Shown piece after piece: positions 27,887-37,506 of a stretch of DNA of 57,979 bases (position 1 is the first letter of the stretch; each line of letters begins with the position of its first letter). The stretch covers positions 1 to 57,979 of the forward strand of contig NZ_NFJC01000018.1 in assembly GCF_002159665.1 (NCBI RefSeq). The letters are read 5' to 3'. Under the pieces are notes generated by a model. The model saw only the letters and a program-made list of their open reading frames with translations. It did no database searches and was not told the origin of the DNA. The translations under genes and the position numbers were made by a program. Source of the DNA: Desulfovibrio sp. An276 (GTDB lineage: Bacteria; Desulfobacterota; Desulfovibrionia; Desulfovibrionales; Desulfovibrionaceae).

Positions 27887-28966
27887 ATGAACATAGGAAA
27901 AAGACTCGGCGCACTGGCGCTGGCTCCTCTGCTTGGCTGCATGCTGGTTGTTGGTGGAGAAGCACAGGCTGCGGACGGAAATAGCACACAATCAGGAGGC
28001 AAAGCCATGGAACTGGAACAGCAGTGGGACAAGACCTTCCAAAAGAGCGACAAGGTGGACCATTCCAAGGTCACTTTCAAAAACCGCTACGGCATCACCC
28101 TGGTCGCGGACGTCTACGTTCCCCAAAACGCGCAAGGCAAGATGCCTGCCATAGCTGTCGCAGGCCCCTTTGGCGCAGTGAAGGAGCAGGCTGCAGGCCT
28201 CTATGCCCAGACCATGGCGGAACGCGGCTTTTTGACTCTTGCCTTTGATCCCTCCTTTGTGGGCGAGAGTGGGGGCGAGGTGCGCAACGTGGCCTCTCCC
28301 GACATCAACACGGGGGACTTTTGCGCTGCCGTGGACTACCTTGTGACAAGGCCCGACGTGGACGAGGAGCGCATAGGCATCATCGGCATCTGCGGCTTTG
28401 GCGGCATGGGCCTCAACGCTGCAGCCATGGACACTCGCATCAAGGCTACTGTGACCTCGACCATGTACGACATGACCCGCGTGACTGCCAACGGCTACTT
28501 TGATTCCATGGACGCCAACGCGCGCTACAAGCTGCGCGAACAGTTGTGCGAACAGCGCACGAAGGACGCAAGGAGCGGCAGCTACGCAGCAGGTGGCGGT
28601 CTTCCCGACAAGATCACGGGCGAAGAACCACAGTTCGTGAAGGACTACTACGACTACTACAAGACAGAGCGCGGCTACCATCCCCGTTGCCTGAACAGCG
28701 CCCAGGGCTGGAACGCTACCTCTGCACTCTCCTTCATGACCATGCCCATCCTGGCCTATGCAGGCGAGATCAGAAACGCTGTCCTTGTCATGCACGGCGA
28801 AAAGGCCCATTCCCGCTACTTCAGTGAGACGGCCTTCAAGCTGCTCAAGGGCGACAACAAGGAGCTGCTCATCATCCCCGGAGCGTCGCATACGGATCTC
28901 TACGATCAGATGGACGTCATTCCCTGGGACAAGATGGAGAGCTTCTTCAGGGCCAATCTGAAGTAG
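27887..28966 (+). CDS. Exported alpha/beta hydrolase with Cys nucleophile (dienelactone hydrolase-like)
   Basis: 359 residues. The N-terminus could be cleaved by signal peptidase I (after EAQA) or be a lipoprotein signal (lipobox LLGC, Cys18). The hydrolase fold shows the nucleophile elbow GICGFGG with Cys169 in place of Ser, as in dienelactone hydrolases and the YcjY group, and a late His in PGASHTDLYD. It would act in the periplasm or at the outer surface on an unknown ester or lactone. It has its own promoter and a strong terminator at 29009, so it stands alone. Confidence 0.85.
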   Translation: MNIGKRLGALALAPLLGCMLVVGGEAQAADGNSTQSGGKAMELEQQWDKTFQKSDKVDHSKVTFKNRYGITLVADVYVPQNAQGKMPAIAVAGPFGAVKEQAAGLYAQTMAERGFLTLAFDPSFVGESGGEVRNVASPDINTGDFCAAVDYLVTRPDVDEERIGIIGICGFGGMGLNAAAMDTRIKATVTSTMYDMTRVTANGYFDSMDANARYKLREQLCEQRTKDARSGSYAAGGGLPDKITGEEPQFVKDYYDYYKTERGYHPRCLNSAQGWNATSALSFMTMPILAYAGEIRNAVLVMHGEKAHSRYFSETAFKLLKGDNKELLIIPGASHTDLYDQMDVIPWDKMESFFRANLK

Positions 28967-29008
28967 GGATTTGCAAGGATATTGAACGCCACAGCGATTG
29001 CTGTGGAA

Positions 29009-29042
29009 GAGAGCCCGGTGTTTGGGAAAAAGCCGGGCTCTC
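29009..29042 (+). terminator. Terminator of the hydrolase gene
   Basis: GAGAGCCCGG and CCGGGCTCTC form a 10-bp perfect stem around a 14-base loop. Confidence 0.75.
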
Positions 29043-29212
29043 TCGTTGTCTGCGTACTGCTGTTCAGATATACGAACATTGCCAGAAAGAAATTTTGACG
29101 CGCTACAAGTCTGAAAAATAAAAACCTGAAAAAACAGGAAATATTAGCGTACTATATTTGATTTCAGCCTTTCCTCTTCCTAAACGCATACGGTGGCACA
29201 AAACTGCCAACA

Positions 29213-29342
29213 AGAAAAAATCCTGAAAAAGTATAAAATTGTCTCGATAAAAATCTTGAAAACGTGTGACAAGTGGCATACAAAAACCTTGAAAAGGTGT
29301 TGACTTGCGAGAAAAAAATCATGAATTCGTGTTGTCGGCATA
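29213..29342. repeat. Degenerate 33-bp repeat array, four units
   Basis: The core AAAAATCnTGAAAA recurs with starts of its TCnTGAA part at 29221, 29254, 29287 and 29319, that is every 32-33 bp, and three of the units continue with GTGTTG-like sequence. A related core (CCTGAAAAAA) lies at 29125, exactly 96 bp before. The array ends about 43 bp before the ATPase gene at 29385. The rest of 29043-29212 is AT-rich with no gene. Confidence 0.75.
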
Positions 29343-29384
29343 TTGCAATACACTGGAATTTCATGGTTTTTATGGGAGAGCAGG

Positions 29385-30731
29385 ATGGAGCGAAAAATCT
29401 ACCAGAGACTGAAGCAATGGAAGGAGGAGGGCGGGCGCACGGCTCTACTGATCGACGGTGCACGACGCGTGGGCAAGACCCATATTGCCCTTGAGTTTGC
29501 CAAGAGGGAGTACAAAACCTTCCTCTTCATCGACTTCAACAGGGCTGGCAGCGCAGTAAAAACCCTCTTCAACGAGGGCCTCGAAGACCTTGATACCTTT
29601 TTTGCCACACTGTCTGCTCTCTACAACGTCCGGCTTCACAGGCGGGAAAGCCTTGTCGTTTTCGATGAGGTACAGCTCTTTCCCCGCGCCCGCGCGGCAA
29701 TCAAGTACCTTGTCGAGGACGGGCGCTTTGATTATTTGGAAACCGGTTCCTTCATGTCCATCAAGAGGAACGTACAGGACATTGTCATTCCCTCTGAAGA
29801 AGAGCACGTGAGGATGTTTCCCATGGACTTCGAGGAATTCCTCTGGGCTTTGGGATACGAGACACTCATGCCCTTCATACAGGAGTGCTTTGCGAACAAA
29901 AGGGCATTGGGGCAGGCCCTGCATCACAAGGCCATGGATCTCTTTCGCCAGTACATGATTGTAGGTGGCATGCCCCAGGTTGTGGACAATTTTGCAAGAA
30001 ACAGGGACTTTGCCCTTGCAGACAGAGTAAAGCGTACCATTCTCGACCTCTACCGCGCGGACATTGCAAAACACGCTGTGGGGTACGAGACCAGAGTACG
30101 CAGTATTTTCGAGGAAATCCCCTCGCAGCTGCAAAAACACGAAAAAAAGTTTCGACTCTCTTCTCTCAAGAAGGAGGCGCGTTTTCGCGACTACAAGGAT
30201 GCGCTTTTCTGGCTTGACGACGCCATGATCGTCAACACCTGTTACAATTCTACAGAGCCCAACGTTGGCCTGAATCTGGGGAGCGGGCGCACAACACTCA
30301 AGTGCTACATGGCGGACACAGGCCTTTTGCTCAGCCACGCCTTCGACGAGAAAGCCATCGTTTCCCAGGGGCTCTATCCGCAGCTCTTCGAAAGGCTCGA
30401 GATCAACAGGGGCATGCTGGTGGAAAACATTGTGGCCCAGATGCTCGCAGCATCAAACCACAAACTCTATTTCTACTCCAATTCCTCGCGGGAAGACGCG
30501 GCCTCGCGCATGGAAATCGATTTTCTCATTGCCAGCAGCACCCTGTCGTCACGACACAACATTTCGCCCATTGAGGTGAAGTCCGGCAAAAACTACACGC
30601 TCTCGTCGCTCAAAAAGTTCATGACAAAGTACGCCGGGATGGTGCGCATCCCCTATGTCGTTCACCCAAGGGACATGCGGGAAGAGGGCGGCATTGTTTT
30701 TTTGCCGTACTACATGGTGCCCTGCCTGTAG
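29385..30731 (+). CDS. AAA-type ATPase with DUF4143 domain
   Basis: 448 residues. The N-terminal ATPase has Walker A GARRVGKT (25-32) and Walker B LVVFDEVQ (90-97). The C-terminal part carries the DUF4143 pattern, a restriction endonuclease-like fold with EIDFLI and IEVKSGKN. ATP-DUF4143 proteins are common in gut bacteria and occur in many copies, but their job is uncertain; roles in defence or nucleic-acid handling have been suggested from context only. The ATG at 29385 follows GGGAGAGCAGG. The 33-bp repeats lie immediately upstream. Codon use is slightly less G/C-biased than in the neighbours. Confidence 0.88.
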   Translation: MERKIYQRLKQWKEEGGRTALLIDGARRVGKTHIALEFAKREYKTFLFIDFNRAGSAVKTLFNEGLEDLDTFFATLSALYNVRLHRRESLVVFDEVQLFPRARAAIKYLVEDGRFDYLETGSFMSIKRNVQDIVIPSEEEHVRMFPMDFEEFLWALGYETLMPFIQECFANKRALGQALHHKAMDLFRQYMIVGGMPQVVDNFARNRDFALADRVKRTILDLYRADIAKHAVGYETRVRSIFEEIPSQLQKHEKKFRLSSLKKEARFRDYKDALFWLDDAMIVNTCYNSTEPNVGLNLGSGRTTLKCYMADTGLLLSHAFDEKAIVSQGLYPQLFERLEINRGMLVENIVAQMLAASNHKLYFYSNSSREDAASRMEIDFLIASSTLSSRHNISPIEVKSGKNYTLSSLKKFMTKYAGMVRIPYVVHPRDMREEGGIVFLPYYMVPCL

Positions 30732-30757
30732 GTCAGGCAGACACAAGGCATGATGGC

Positions 30758-31027
30758 TCAGAGCCGTATGCGCCAGGCCCGTTTGCCGCACTCGGGGCAG
30801 TAGTGGTCCAGTTTGTTGATGCTGGCGATTTCGTCCGAGGAAACTACAAGGGCTATGAAGCCCAGGACCATGCACAGGCATACCTGCAGAAAAACGCCCC
30901 AGGAATCGAAGAAATAGGCCTTGCCCAGAAGGAGCAGGCCGAAGGCTATGGAAAAGGCCCAGAGCTTGGGACCTATATGGGCGTTGACGTGCTCAATGTA
31001 GCCGCAGTGCTGGCATTCTACTTTCAT
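30758..31027 (-). CDS. Small membrane protein with split zinc-ribbon cysteines
   Basis: 89 residues. CQHC (Cys5, Cys8) near the start and CPEC near the end could together form a zinc ribbon. Between them are two hydrophobic helices (LWAFSIAFGLLLLG and FLQVCLCMVLGFIALVV), so the two halves of the site would sit on the same side of the membrane. No function is recognised. The ribosome site before the ATG at 31027 is weak. Confidence 0.65.
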   Translation of the reverse strand: MKVECQHCGYIEHVNAHIGPKLWAFSIAFGLLLLGKAYFFDSWGVFLQVCLCMVLGFIALVVSSDEIASINKLDHYCPECGKRAWRIRL

Positions 31028-31168
31028 GAAAAATCTCGTGGAAAATTAGCACCTTGTGAAGGCGAAGAGAACAGTGTGCGTGACAGGGGATGGGTATCCC
31101 GGGGCGGCAAAATACGGAAGATGACAAAGGCCGTCAAGGAAGCTGCTTTTGATACGCTGCCTCGGCTT

Positions 31169-31990
31169 TTATGCCTGCTCGGCCTTTCTCCCATCGAAGG
31201 CGCTCAAGAAGAGGTAATCCTCCACACTCAGCTCCTCTGCCCTGGCGCTTGGGGCAATACCCCGCTCCTCAAGGCCCTCCAAAAGGATTGTCTGACCTGC
31301 CTTGCGCAATGTGCCCCCAAGCTGCTTGCGGCGCTGCCCAAAGCAGAGCTTTATCACTCTGGAAAGTTTTTTTGCCTGCATATCGTCCGGCCTTGTCGGC
31401 CTTGGCACAAAGGAGCACACGGCAGAGTCCACCTTCGGGGGAGGAGTGAAGGCGCCAGGCTTCACCACAAAGTCGTAGCTTGCCTGCCAGAAAGCCTGCA
31501 CCCACACGGAAAGGGCGCCGTAGTCCCTGCAGCCGGGGCTTGCGCACAGCCTCTCCCCCACTTCCTTCTGGATCATGAAGACAGCGCGCTTCGTGGCCTT
31601 GGCCCTTGCCGCTATGTCCCAGATAAGCGGGGAGGCCACGTTGTAGGGGAGATTTCCGACGATCTTCCAGGGCCCTTCAAGCTCCTCCCAGCGGAAGGCC
31701 AGAGCGTCCATGCAAAGAACTTCCGTTCTTGCCTCTGCCTCTGTTTTGCGCACATTTGCCCAGTGGGTGTCCTTTTCGAGCAAGAGGAGCCTCGAGTGAG
31801 GCAGGGTCTCGAGCACCTTTGTAAGCGCGCCTGGCCCTGGACCAATCTCGAGCACAAGGTCCTCATCCTGCAGGTTGGCCAGCGCGGCTATCCTCTTGCA
31901 GATATCTGGGTTGCGCAAAAAGTGCTGCCCAAGGCTCTTCTTGGGAGCAGGGGAAGTGGCAGGAGTGCCCTGTCTTGTCGTGGTCTGCAT
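31169..31990 (-). CDS. rsmA: 16S rRNA dimethyladenosine transferase
   Basis: A 273-residue SAM-dependent enzyme (KsgA) that dimethylates the two adenosines in the 3' hairpin of 16S rRNA during small-subunit assembly. It shows KKSLGQHFL, the SAM loop LEIGPGPG (47-54) and the catalytic NLPYNVASP. The ATG at 31990 follows AAGGA. It is 72 bases downstream of the EF-G paralogue gene on the same strand, which suits co-expression of two translation factors. Confidence 0.96.
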   Translation of the reverse strand: MQTTTRQGTPATSPAPKKSLGQHFLRNPDICKRIAALANLQDEDLVLEIGPGPGALTKVLETLPHSRLLLLEKDTHWANVRKTEAEARTEVLCMDALAFRWEELEGPWKIVGNLPYNVASPLIWDIAARAKATKRAVFMIQKEVGERLCASPGCRDYGALSVWVQAFWQASYDFVVKPGAFTPPPKVDSAVCSFVPRPTRPDDMQAKKLSRVIKLCFGQRRKQLGGTLRKAGQTILLEGLEERGIAPSARAEELSVEDYLFLSAFDGRKAEQA

Positions 31991-32062
31991 GAAAGGTCCT
32001 TGGACCCCGGGACTGGGGCCCGGGGTGGCGTGAAATGAAGAGGCGTGATTTTGGGCTCCCTG

Positions 32063-34099
32063 TCAGGGTCTGTCGAAGCGCTCGAAGGTTATGACCATGC
32101 CGGCACGTCCCTGGGTTGCGCTGCGCAGCCTTGTGGAAAAGCCGAAGAGCTGGCGCAGGGGGGCAGTGCCGTGCACAATCTTCTGGCCTGCCTGATCCTC
32201 CATGTTGTCTATGCGACCGCCCACGGAGTTGAAGAGGGAGATGGCAGAGCCAAGCTCGCTTTCCGGAAGGCTCATGGTCACGCGCATGATGGGTTCCAGT
32301 GTCACAGGACCTGCCTTGGAGAGAGCCTCCTTCAAGGCCTGCACAGCTGCCATGTGGCAGCCAGGCACGGTGGTTACACCATCGCGCCGTTCTATGCCCG
32401 TTATGACAACCTTGGTGTCCACCACGGGGTAGCCTGTGAGATCACCGCTTTGCAGACAGTCCCTGGCACCTTCCAGGGCTGCCTCCACAAACTGCGTCTG
32501 TATGACCTTGATGGCAGCCTGTTTGTCCTTTGGCAGAAAATCGCCGGTCTCAACCACATTGCCCTGGCCGCGGGGAAGTGGGCTTACGGCAAGCTCCACG
32601 TTGCCGTAGTGCGGAACCTTGCCAAGCTCGCGGTCAAAGCAGGCTTGGGCTGCGGCCTCCTTCGTGATGGTCTCGCGCAAGATGACCTGGGGGGCACCCA
32701 CGCGCGGGGAGATGTTGTACTCGCGCTGCATGCGCTCGAGGATGACGTCAAGGTGCAGCTCGCCCATGCCCGAGATGGTGCGCAGGCCGGACTCCTCGTC
32801 CATGCGGCTCACAAGCGTGGGATCCTCCTCGCAGTAGCGGGAAAGGGCCTCGTCAAGGACCTTGCCCTCGTCCGCATTCCTGGGTTCGAGGGCCAGGGTG
32901 ATGACGGGTGTCAGGCTCTCAATGGCCTCAAGGCGCACGTCAACGCCCTTGGCGTAGGTCGAGCCAGTGTGCGCGCTGCGCAGGCCCACCACAGCCACGA
33001 TATCGCCTACACAGGCTTTCTCCAGCTGTTCCTGGTGATCCGCGTGCAGTCTGAAGATGCGGTTTACGCGATCGTCCTTCTTCTCGCCAGTGTTGGTGAG
33101 AACATCCCCTTCTGCAAAGGATCCCTGGTAGACACGCAAAAAGGCAGTCTTGCGGCCGCCGTCCATGACCACCTTGAAGACCAGGGCAACCAGGGGCTTT
33201 GCGCCGTCAGGCACTATGCGGACAGGCTCGTCCCTGGTGGAAAAGCCTTCAATTTCTGGCATGTCGCAAGGGGAGGGGAGGAAGTCGCAGATGGCGTCGA
33301 CAAGGGGCTGGACGCCGGTGTTTTTGAGTGCAGAGCCGGCAAGGACAGGAGTGATGGTCCTTGCAAGCGTGGCCCTTCTCAAGGCTGCGCGGATGAGGGC
33401 CTCGTCCACGCTTCCTGCAAGATAGGCCTCGAGAAGCTCCTCGTCCTGGTCGGCCACGAGATTGAGCATATTGTCCCGGGCTTCCTCGGCCTTTGCTTCC
33501 ATGTCTTTGGAAAGCGTGTGCTCTTGTATGGTGCGGCCCTCGTCCTCTGGGCTGAAGGTGAGGTACTTCATGGAAATAAGGTCTATGACACCCTCAAAGC
33601 TGTCGCCAGCGCCCCAGGGAAGAACGATGGGCACGGGATTTGCCCCAAGGCGCGTCTTCATGGCCTCGAGGCAGGCCTCGAAATTGGCGCCCGGCCTGTC
33701 CATCTTGTTCACAAAGGCGATCTTCGGCACTCCGAACTGCTCGGACTGGCGCCACACGGTTTCGGACTGGGGCTCCACGCCGGACACAGCGCAAAAGACG
33801 CCCACAGCCCCGTCCAGCACCCTAAGGCAGCGCTCCACCTCGATGGTAAAGTCCACATGCCCTGGCGTGTCGATGAGGTTTATCTGGTGCTCCTTCCACA
33901 GGCAGGTGGTGCAGGCAGAGGAAATGGTGATGCCCCGTTCCTGCTCCTCGGGCATGAAGTCCATGGTGGCCGTGCCGTCGTGCACCTCGCCCATGCGGTG
34001 GATCTTGCGGGTGTAGAAGAGAATGCGCTCCGTGAGCGTGGTCTTGCCCGCGTCAATGTGCGCTATGATGCCTATGTTGCGAAGTTTGCGAAGGTCCAT
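32063..34099 (-). CDS. Elongation factor G paralogue
   Basis: About 678 residues, with all five EF-G domains. G1 is AHIDAGKTT, switch II is DTPGHVD, and the guanine-specificity motif is NKMD. I start at the ATG at 34099 (GGGAAG upstream), which gives [11 protein letters not shown]; an ATG at 34159 would add 20 residues. It is not next to rpsL, rpsG or tufA, so it is probably not the str-operon EF-G but a second copy, as in many deltaproteobacteria. Such copies can act in ribosome recycling, in translocation or under stress; sequence alone does not say which. Confidence 0.85.
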   Translation of the reverse strand: MDLRKLRNIGIIAHIDAGKTTLTERILFYTRKIHRMGEVHDGTATMDFMPEEQERGITISSACTTCLWKEHQINLIDTPGHVDFTIEVERCLRVLDGAVGVFCAVSGVEPQSETVWRQSEQFGVPKIAFVNKMDRPGANFEACLEAMKTRLGANPVPIVLPWGAGDSFEGVIDLISMKYLTFSPEDEGRTIQEHTLSKDMEAKAEEARDNMLNLVADQDEELLEAYLAGSVDEALIRAALRRATLARTITPVLAGSALKNTGVQPLVDAICDFLPSPCDMPEIEGFSTRDEPVRIVPDGAKPLVALVFKVVMDGGRKTAFLRVYQGSFAEGDVLTNTGEKKDDRVNRIFRLHADHQEQLEKACVGDIVAVVGLRSAHTGSTYAKGVDVRLEAIESLTPVITLALEPRNADEGKVLDEALSRYCEEDPTLVSRMDEESGLRTISGMGELHLDVILERMQREYNISPRVGAPQVILRETITKEAAAQACFDRELGKVPHYGNVELAVSPLPRGQGNVVETGDFLPKDKQAAIKVIQTQFVEAALEGARDCLQSGDLTGYPVVDTKVVITGIERRDGVTTVPGCHMAAVQALKEALSKAGPVTLEPIMRVTMSLPESELGSAISLFNSVGGRIDNMEDQAGQKIVHGTAPLRQLFGFSTRLRSATQGRAGMVITFERFDRP

Positions 34100-34180
34100 G
34101 TCAGCTTCCCGTTGTGCCTTTTGTCGTCCTTCAGGGGCGTCCATCAAGGTCTTTTTCATGCCTGCCTTGTGGCGTGCAGG

Positions 34181-35035
34181 CTATTCCCCGTCGCTTGTGC
34201 CAAAGCCCACCCTGTGGGCCAGAAAGAAGCTTCTGCCAAGGCCGTGGTGCAGCCAGAAGCCTTCGCAGCCGGGTGCCAGGGCCAATGGCGCCATGCCCAG
34301 CGAGAAGGGCGTATGGGTCTTGGCAAGGCAGTGGTTTTGCACAGCCTCCCCGGAGGCGTAGAGCACGTCCGGGGCTGCCGGGGCCGGGCTGTGCAGCGCG
34401 CGCTGTACGCAGTCCTCGCCCTGGGCAAAGGTCAAAACGTCGAGGTCAAAGAGCTCGGGCCTTGGTATGGTCAGGACAGGTGCCCTGCGTTCCTCGAAGC
34501 AGGGGATGTGCAGGGAGCGGGCCTGCCTGCGCAAGATGTCGAGCTCGCCTGTGTGCAAAAGGACCAGGCGGCCGGGCCCTGGCTGGGTCTCTTCGAGCAG
34601 GGCAGAGAGCTCTGCTGCGCTGAGGCTGAAGACATCGTCGATGCCTGCGAGATCCAGGGTGGCAAGGCAGGAGGCTGTGGGCTCCCCGTCCACGCACACG
34701 CAGGCTATGGCCGAGACGCCGCTTATGATGGCAGGCATGAGGGCGGCCAGCACGCGGGCTGCAGCAACGTAGCGGGGTGTTACCGCGACAATGGCCCAGG
34801 GTGCAGGGAAGACCGTGCGTGATCTCCAAAAGCCCGACATGTGGTCCGAACGGTATTCGTGGATGATCTCACGCGTGGAGTCGTCGTAGCGAAAGTACAT
34901 GGCCATGGCCGTCTTGAGTGCAGCCCTGGCAGCTGGCCCTGCGTTTTCGTAGGCAGCGGCTGTGAGAGCGTCGTCAATGCGATGCTGCTCGACCCATGAA
35001 GGCCAGGAAACGGAAATCTGTGTTTGCTGCGGCAT
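34181..35035 (-). CDS. Hypothetical protein, weakly histidinol dehydrogenase-like
   Basis: 284 residues; the ATG at 35035 follows GAGG. No firm family match. The middle (about 65-130) has a pattern of small hydrophobic strands (VFPAPWAIVAVTPRYVAAA, then ALMPAIISGVSAIACVCV) that loosely resembles the HisD core, but the metal ligands and the length of HisD are not there. It may be a degenerate dehydrogenase or something else. It is on the same strand as EF-G, 81 bases upstream of the start I chose. Confidence 0.6.
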   Translation of the reverse strand: MPQQTQISVSWPSWVEQHRIDDALTAAAYENAGPAARAALKTAMAMYFRYDDSTREIIHEYRSDHMSGFWRSRTVFPAPWAIVAVTPRYVAAARVLAALMPAIISGVSAIACVCVDGEPTASCLATLDLAGIDDVFSLSAAELSALLEETQPGPGRLVLLHTGELDILRRQARSLHIPCFEERRAPVLTIPRPELFDLDVLTFAQGEDCVQRALHSPAPAAPDVLYASGEAVQNHCLAKTHTPFSLGMAPLALAPGCEGFWLHHGLGRSFFLAHRVGFGTSDGE

Positions 35036-35124
35036 GACCACCTCGAAAATATTGTTTTTTTGGGAATGTTCCGGGCCTCTTCCATGACGGGCAGGGAGCT
35101 TGCGCCCCCTGCCCCGAATTTGCG

Positions 35125-35853
35125 TTACTTGCCTGTTTGCGCAGTGTCGGCTGCACCCTTTGTCTGCGCTTTTGCATCGGTCTGGGTGTCGCCGCCCTGC
35201 GAGTATTTGGTGTCCTGGCCCACAGGGGCTGTGGGAATGAGCGTCATGGGCCAGCCCTCGGGCATTGTGCGCTTGCACTCCTCGTAGCGAGCGTTCAGGG
35301 TACGCGTCAGATCCATGGCCGTACCGTACTCGTGGGTCAGGTTGCGCACTGCAAAGACAGCCCAGGGCAGATCCTCGCAGCGCTCCATGGCCTTTGGTGC
35401 CAGAAGCTTCAGAAGCTTTGTGCGCCTGTCCCCGTCGCGGATAACGCCAATGGCAGTGACCAGAACGTCCAGGCGGCCGGCATCAATGGCCTGACCAGCC
35501 ACGGCAGCGATCTTCTCGTCCTTGGCGTAGGCCGGGCTGAAGCCCCGGCCAGCCGAGATGAGCTCTTCCTTGAACTTGCGGCCTTCCTCGTCCGCGTCCA
35601 GGTCAAAGTGGGCCTTCGAGGCGTAGTCGAAGAGCTCCGCGTTGATGGGCAGGGGCGGGGGCGCTGTCACCTTGCGGTAGAGCCAGCCTGCTCCGGTCAG
35701 AAGAAGGATGACAGCGCAGAAGATGAGGGGCACCTTCCAGCCTGTAGCCTTTTGCCTGCGCGTGGATGGTGCCTTTTGAGGCGCCTGGGCTGCCTCGGAC
35801 TTGTTCTGGGCCTGCGCTCTTTTCTGCCTGCGCGTGTAGCGTCGTTCAGCCAT
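35125..35853 (-). CDS. Membrane-anchored hypothetical protein after argH
   Basis: 242 residues. A basic N-terminus (RRYTRRQKRAQAQ) is followed by one transmembrane helix (WKVPLIFCAVILLLTGAGWLY, around 39-59). The rest is a soluble, mostly helical domain on the outer face, ending in a Gln/Thr/Lys-rich tail. No family is recognised. It lies ten bases after the argH stop and is almost certainly in the same transcript. Confidence 0.75.
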   Translation of the reverse strand: MAERRYTRRQKRAQAQNKSEAAQAPQKAPSTRRQKATGWKVPLIFCAVILLLTGAGWLYRKVTAPPPLPINAELFDYASKAHFDLDADEEGRKFKEELISAGRGFSPAYAKDEKIAAVAGQAIDAGRLDVLVTAIGVIRDGDRRTKLLKLLAPKAMERCEDLPWAVFAVRNLTHEYGTAMDLTRTLNARYEECKRTMPEGWPMTLIPTAPVGQDTKYSQGGDTQTDAKAQTKGAADTAQTGK

Positions 35854-35862
35854 CTGCCACCC

Positions 35863-37275
35863 CTAGCCCTGGCTGTTGAGCCAGGAGCGCAAAAGCTCAA
35901 GCTGGGCCTGCACCGATTTTGGGCCAGTGCCTCCGGGCGTTTCCCTGCGGCGCACTGCTGCGTGGCAGTCGAGCACAGGGTAGATGTCTTCTCCGATGCG
36001 GGCATCCAGGGAGCGGAAGTCCTCGAGGGAAAGGTCTTCCAGACCCACGTTGCGCTGTTCGGCAAGGGCCACTGCGTGGCCTGTGATGTGATGGGCCTCG
36101 CGGAAGGGCACGCCCTTGCCCACAAGGTAGTCGGCCATTTCCGTGGCGTTCAGAAAGCCCCTGCGGCAGGCCTCTTCCATGCGCTCGGTATTGAAGCCAA
36201 GCTCGCCAAGCATGCCCTCCATGACGGAGAGGGAGGTCATGACCGTATGCGAGGCGTCCATGAAGCCTTCCTTGTCCTCCTGCAGATCCCTGTTGTAGGC
36301 AAGGGGCAGGCCCTTGACCACTGTGAGCAGGGCCATGAGAGCTCCGTCCACCCTGCCAGTCTTGCCGCGCATGAGTTCGGCAACGTCCGGGTTCTTCTTC
36401 TGGGGCATGATGGAGGAGCCTGTGGAATAGCCGTCGGACAGCTTCACGAAGCCGAAGTTGGGGTTGGCCCAGAGGATGATTTCCTCGCAAAAGCGCGAGA
36501 GGTGGGTCATGATGAGGGAGCCGTCGAAAAGGGCTTCGAGCACAAAGTCCCTGTCCGAGACAGCGTCCATGGAATTGGGGTAGATGCCGCCAAAGCCCAC
36601 TTCCTTTGCCACAGAGGCAGGATCCAGGGGGTAGGTTGTGCCGGCAAGGGCTGCAGCACCAAGGGGCGAGATGCGCACGCGCTTCAACGTGTCTTCGATG
36701 CGCTCGTAGTCCCTCTTGAACATGAAGGCATAGGCAAGGAGGTGGTGCGCAAGGCTCACCGGCTGGGCTGGCTGCAGATGGGTGCAGCCAGGCAAGATGT
36801 GCTCAGCGTGATCCTCGGCCCTTGCCACAAAGCGCTTGCACAGGGCGAGCAGAAGGCGCTGCCATTCGGCGAGGGTGTCGCTCACGTAGAGCCTGTAGGT
36901 GAGGCCAACCTGATCGTTGCGGCTACGACCGGTGTGCAGGCGTTTGCCCACCTCGCCCACGAGTTGGGTGAGCCTGGCCTCGATGTTCATGTGCACGTCT
37001 TCGAGCTCGGGCTTCCAGGTGAACTCGCCCCTGGAGATCTCCTCTGCGACCATGTCGAGGCCCTTTTCAAGGGCAGCGCCGTCTTCAGGCGTGAGGACCC
37101 CCTGGCGGGCCAGCATGCGGGCATGGGCCTTGGAGGCTCTGATGTCCTGGAAGGCCAGGGCCCTGTCGTAGGATTCGGATTCGGTATAGGCAGCAACTGC
37201 TTCCTTGGGTCCCTCGCTAAAGCGACCACCCCAGCTTGCGTTGGTTTTCATGTGATGTGTGTCTCGCGCTGACAT
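35863..37275 (-). CDS. argH: Argininosuccinate lyase
   Basis: 470 residues from the ATG at 37275 (AGGGG nine bases upstream); an ATG at 37251 would give a protein eight residues shorter and a more usual N-terminus. It cleaves argininosuccinate to arginine and fumarate, the last step of arginine synthesis. It shows WGGRFSEGP, the GRSRNDQV loop and the signature [12 protein letters not shown]. argG is not in the window. Confidence 0.95.
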   Translation of the reverse strand: MSARDTHHMKTNASWGGRFSEGPKEAVAAYTESESYDRALAFQDIRASKAHARMLARQGVLTPEDGAALEKGLDMVAEEISRGEFTWKPELEDVHMNIEARLTQLVGEVGKRLHTGRSRNDQVGLTYRLYVSDTLAEWQRLLLALCKRFVARAEDHAEHILPGCTHLQPAQPVSLAHHLLAYAFMFKRDYERIEDTLKRVRISPLGAAALAGTTYPLDPASVAKEVGFGGIYPNSMDAVSDRDFVLEALFDGSLIMTHLSRFCEEIILWANPNFGFVKLSDGYSTGSSIMPQKKNPDVAELMRGKTGRVDGALMALLTVVKGLPLAYNRDLQEDKEGFMDASHTVMTSLSVMEGMLGELGFNTERMEEACRRGFLNATEMADYLVGKGVPFREAHHITGHAVALAEQRNVGLEDLSLEDFRSLDARIGEDIYPVLDCHAAVRRRETPGGTGPKSVQAQLELLRSWLNSQG

Positions 37276-37412
37276 GGGGCAAGGCCCCTGTGCAGCCTGT
37301 TAGAGGTTAATGCAGAAAGCATTTTTTTCCTTCATACCTTTCACAAAGTCAAGGAGCGTGCCAGTTTCGGATCCGGTTTTGAGAAAAGCGCAGGGGACGG
37401 GGAAAAAACAAG

Positions 37413-37468
37413 GCCCGCTTGCCTTTGGAACGGGCGCGAAAAAAGGGCAGGAACAAATCCTGCCCCTT
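37413..37468 (-). terminator. Double terminator of the SIR2 operon
   Basis: On the minus strand, GGGGCAGGA-TTTGT-TCCTGCCC followed by TTTTTT (37468-37439) is the first stop. A second hairpin (GCCCG ... CGGGC, 37435-37413) with a T-run follows. Confidence 0.75.
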
Positions 37469-37506
37469 GTGGCCCAATGGCTTCGCCTATCGTGGAAGGA
37501 ACGTGT

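Noticed and set aside
29125..29342. CRISPR array
   Set aside because: Spacing is regular at 32-33 bp, but the repeats are degenerate and too short for a direct repeat plus unique spacer, and there are no cas genes. A phased repeat array fits better.
32045..34822. A 925-codon plus-strand frame opposite the EF-G gene
   Set aside because: It is antisense to a well-conserved GTPase and has no ribosome site or family match.
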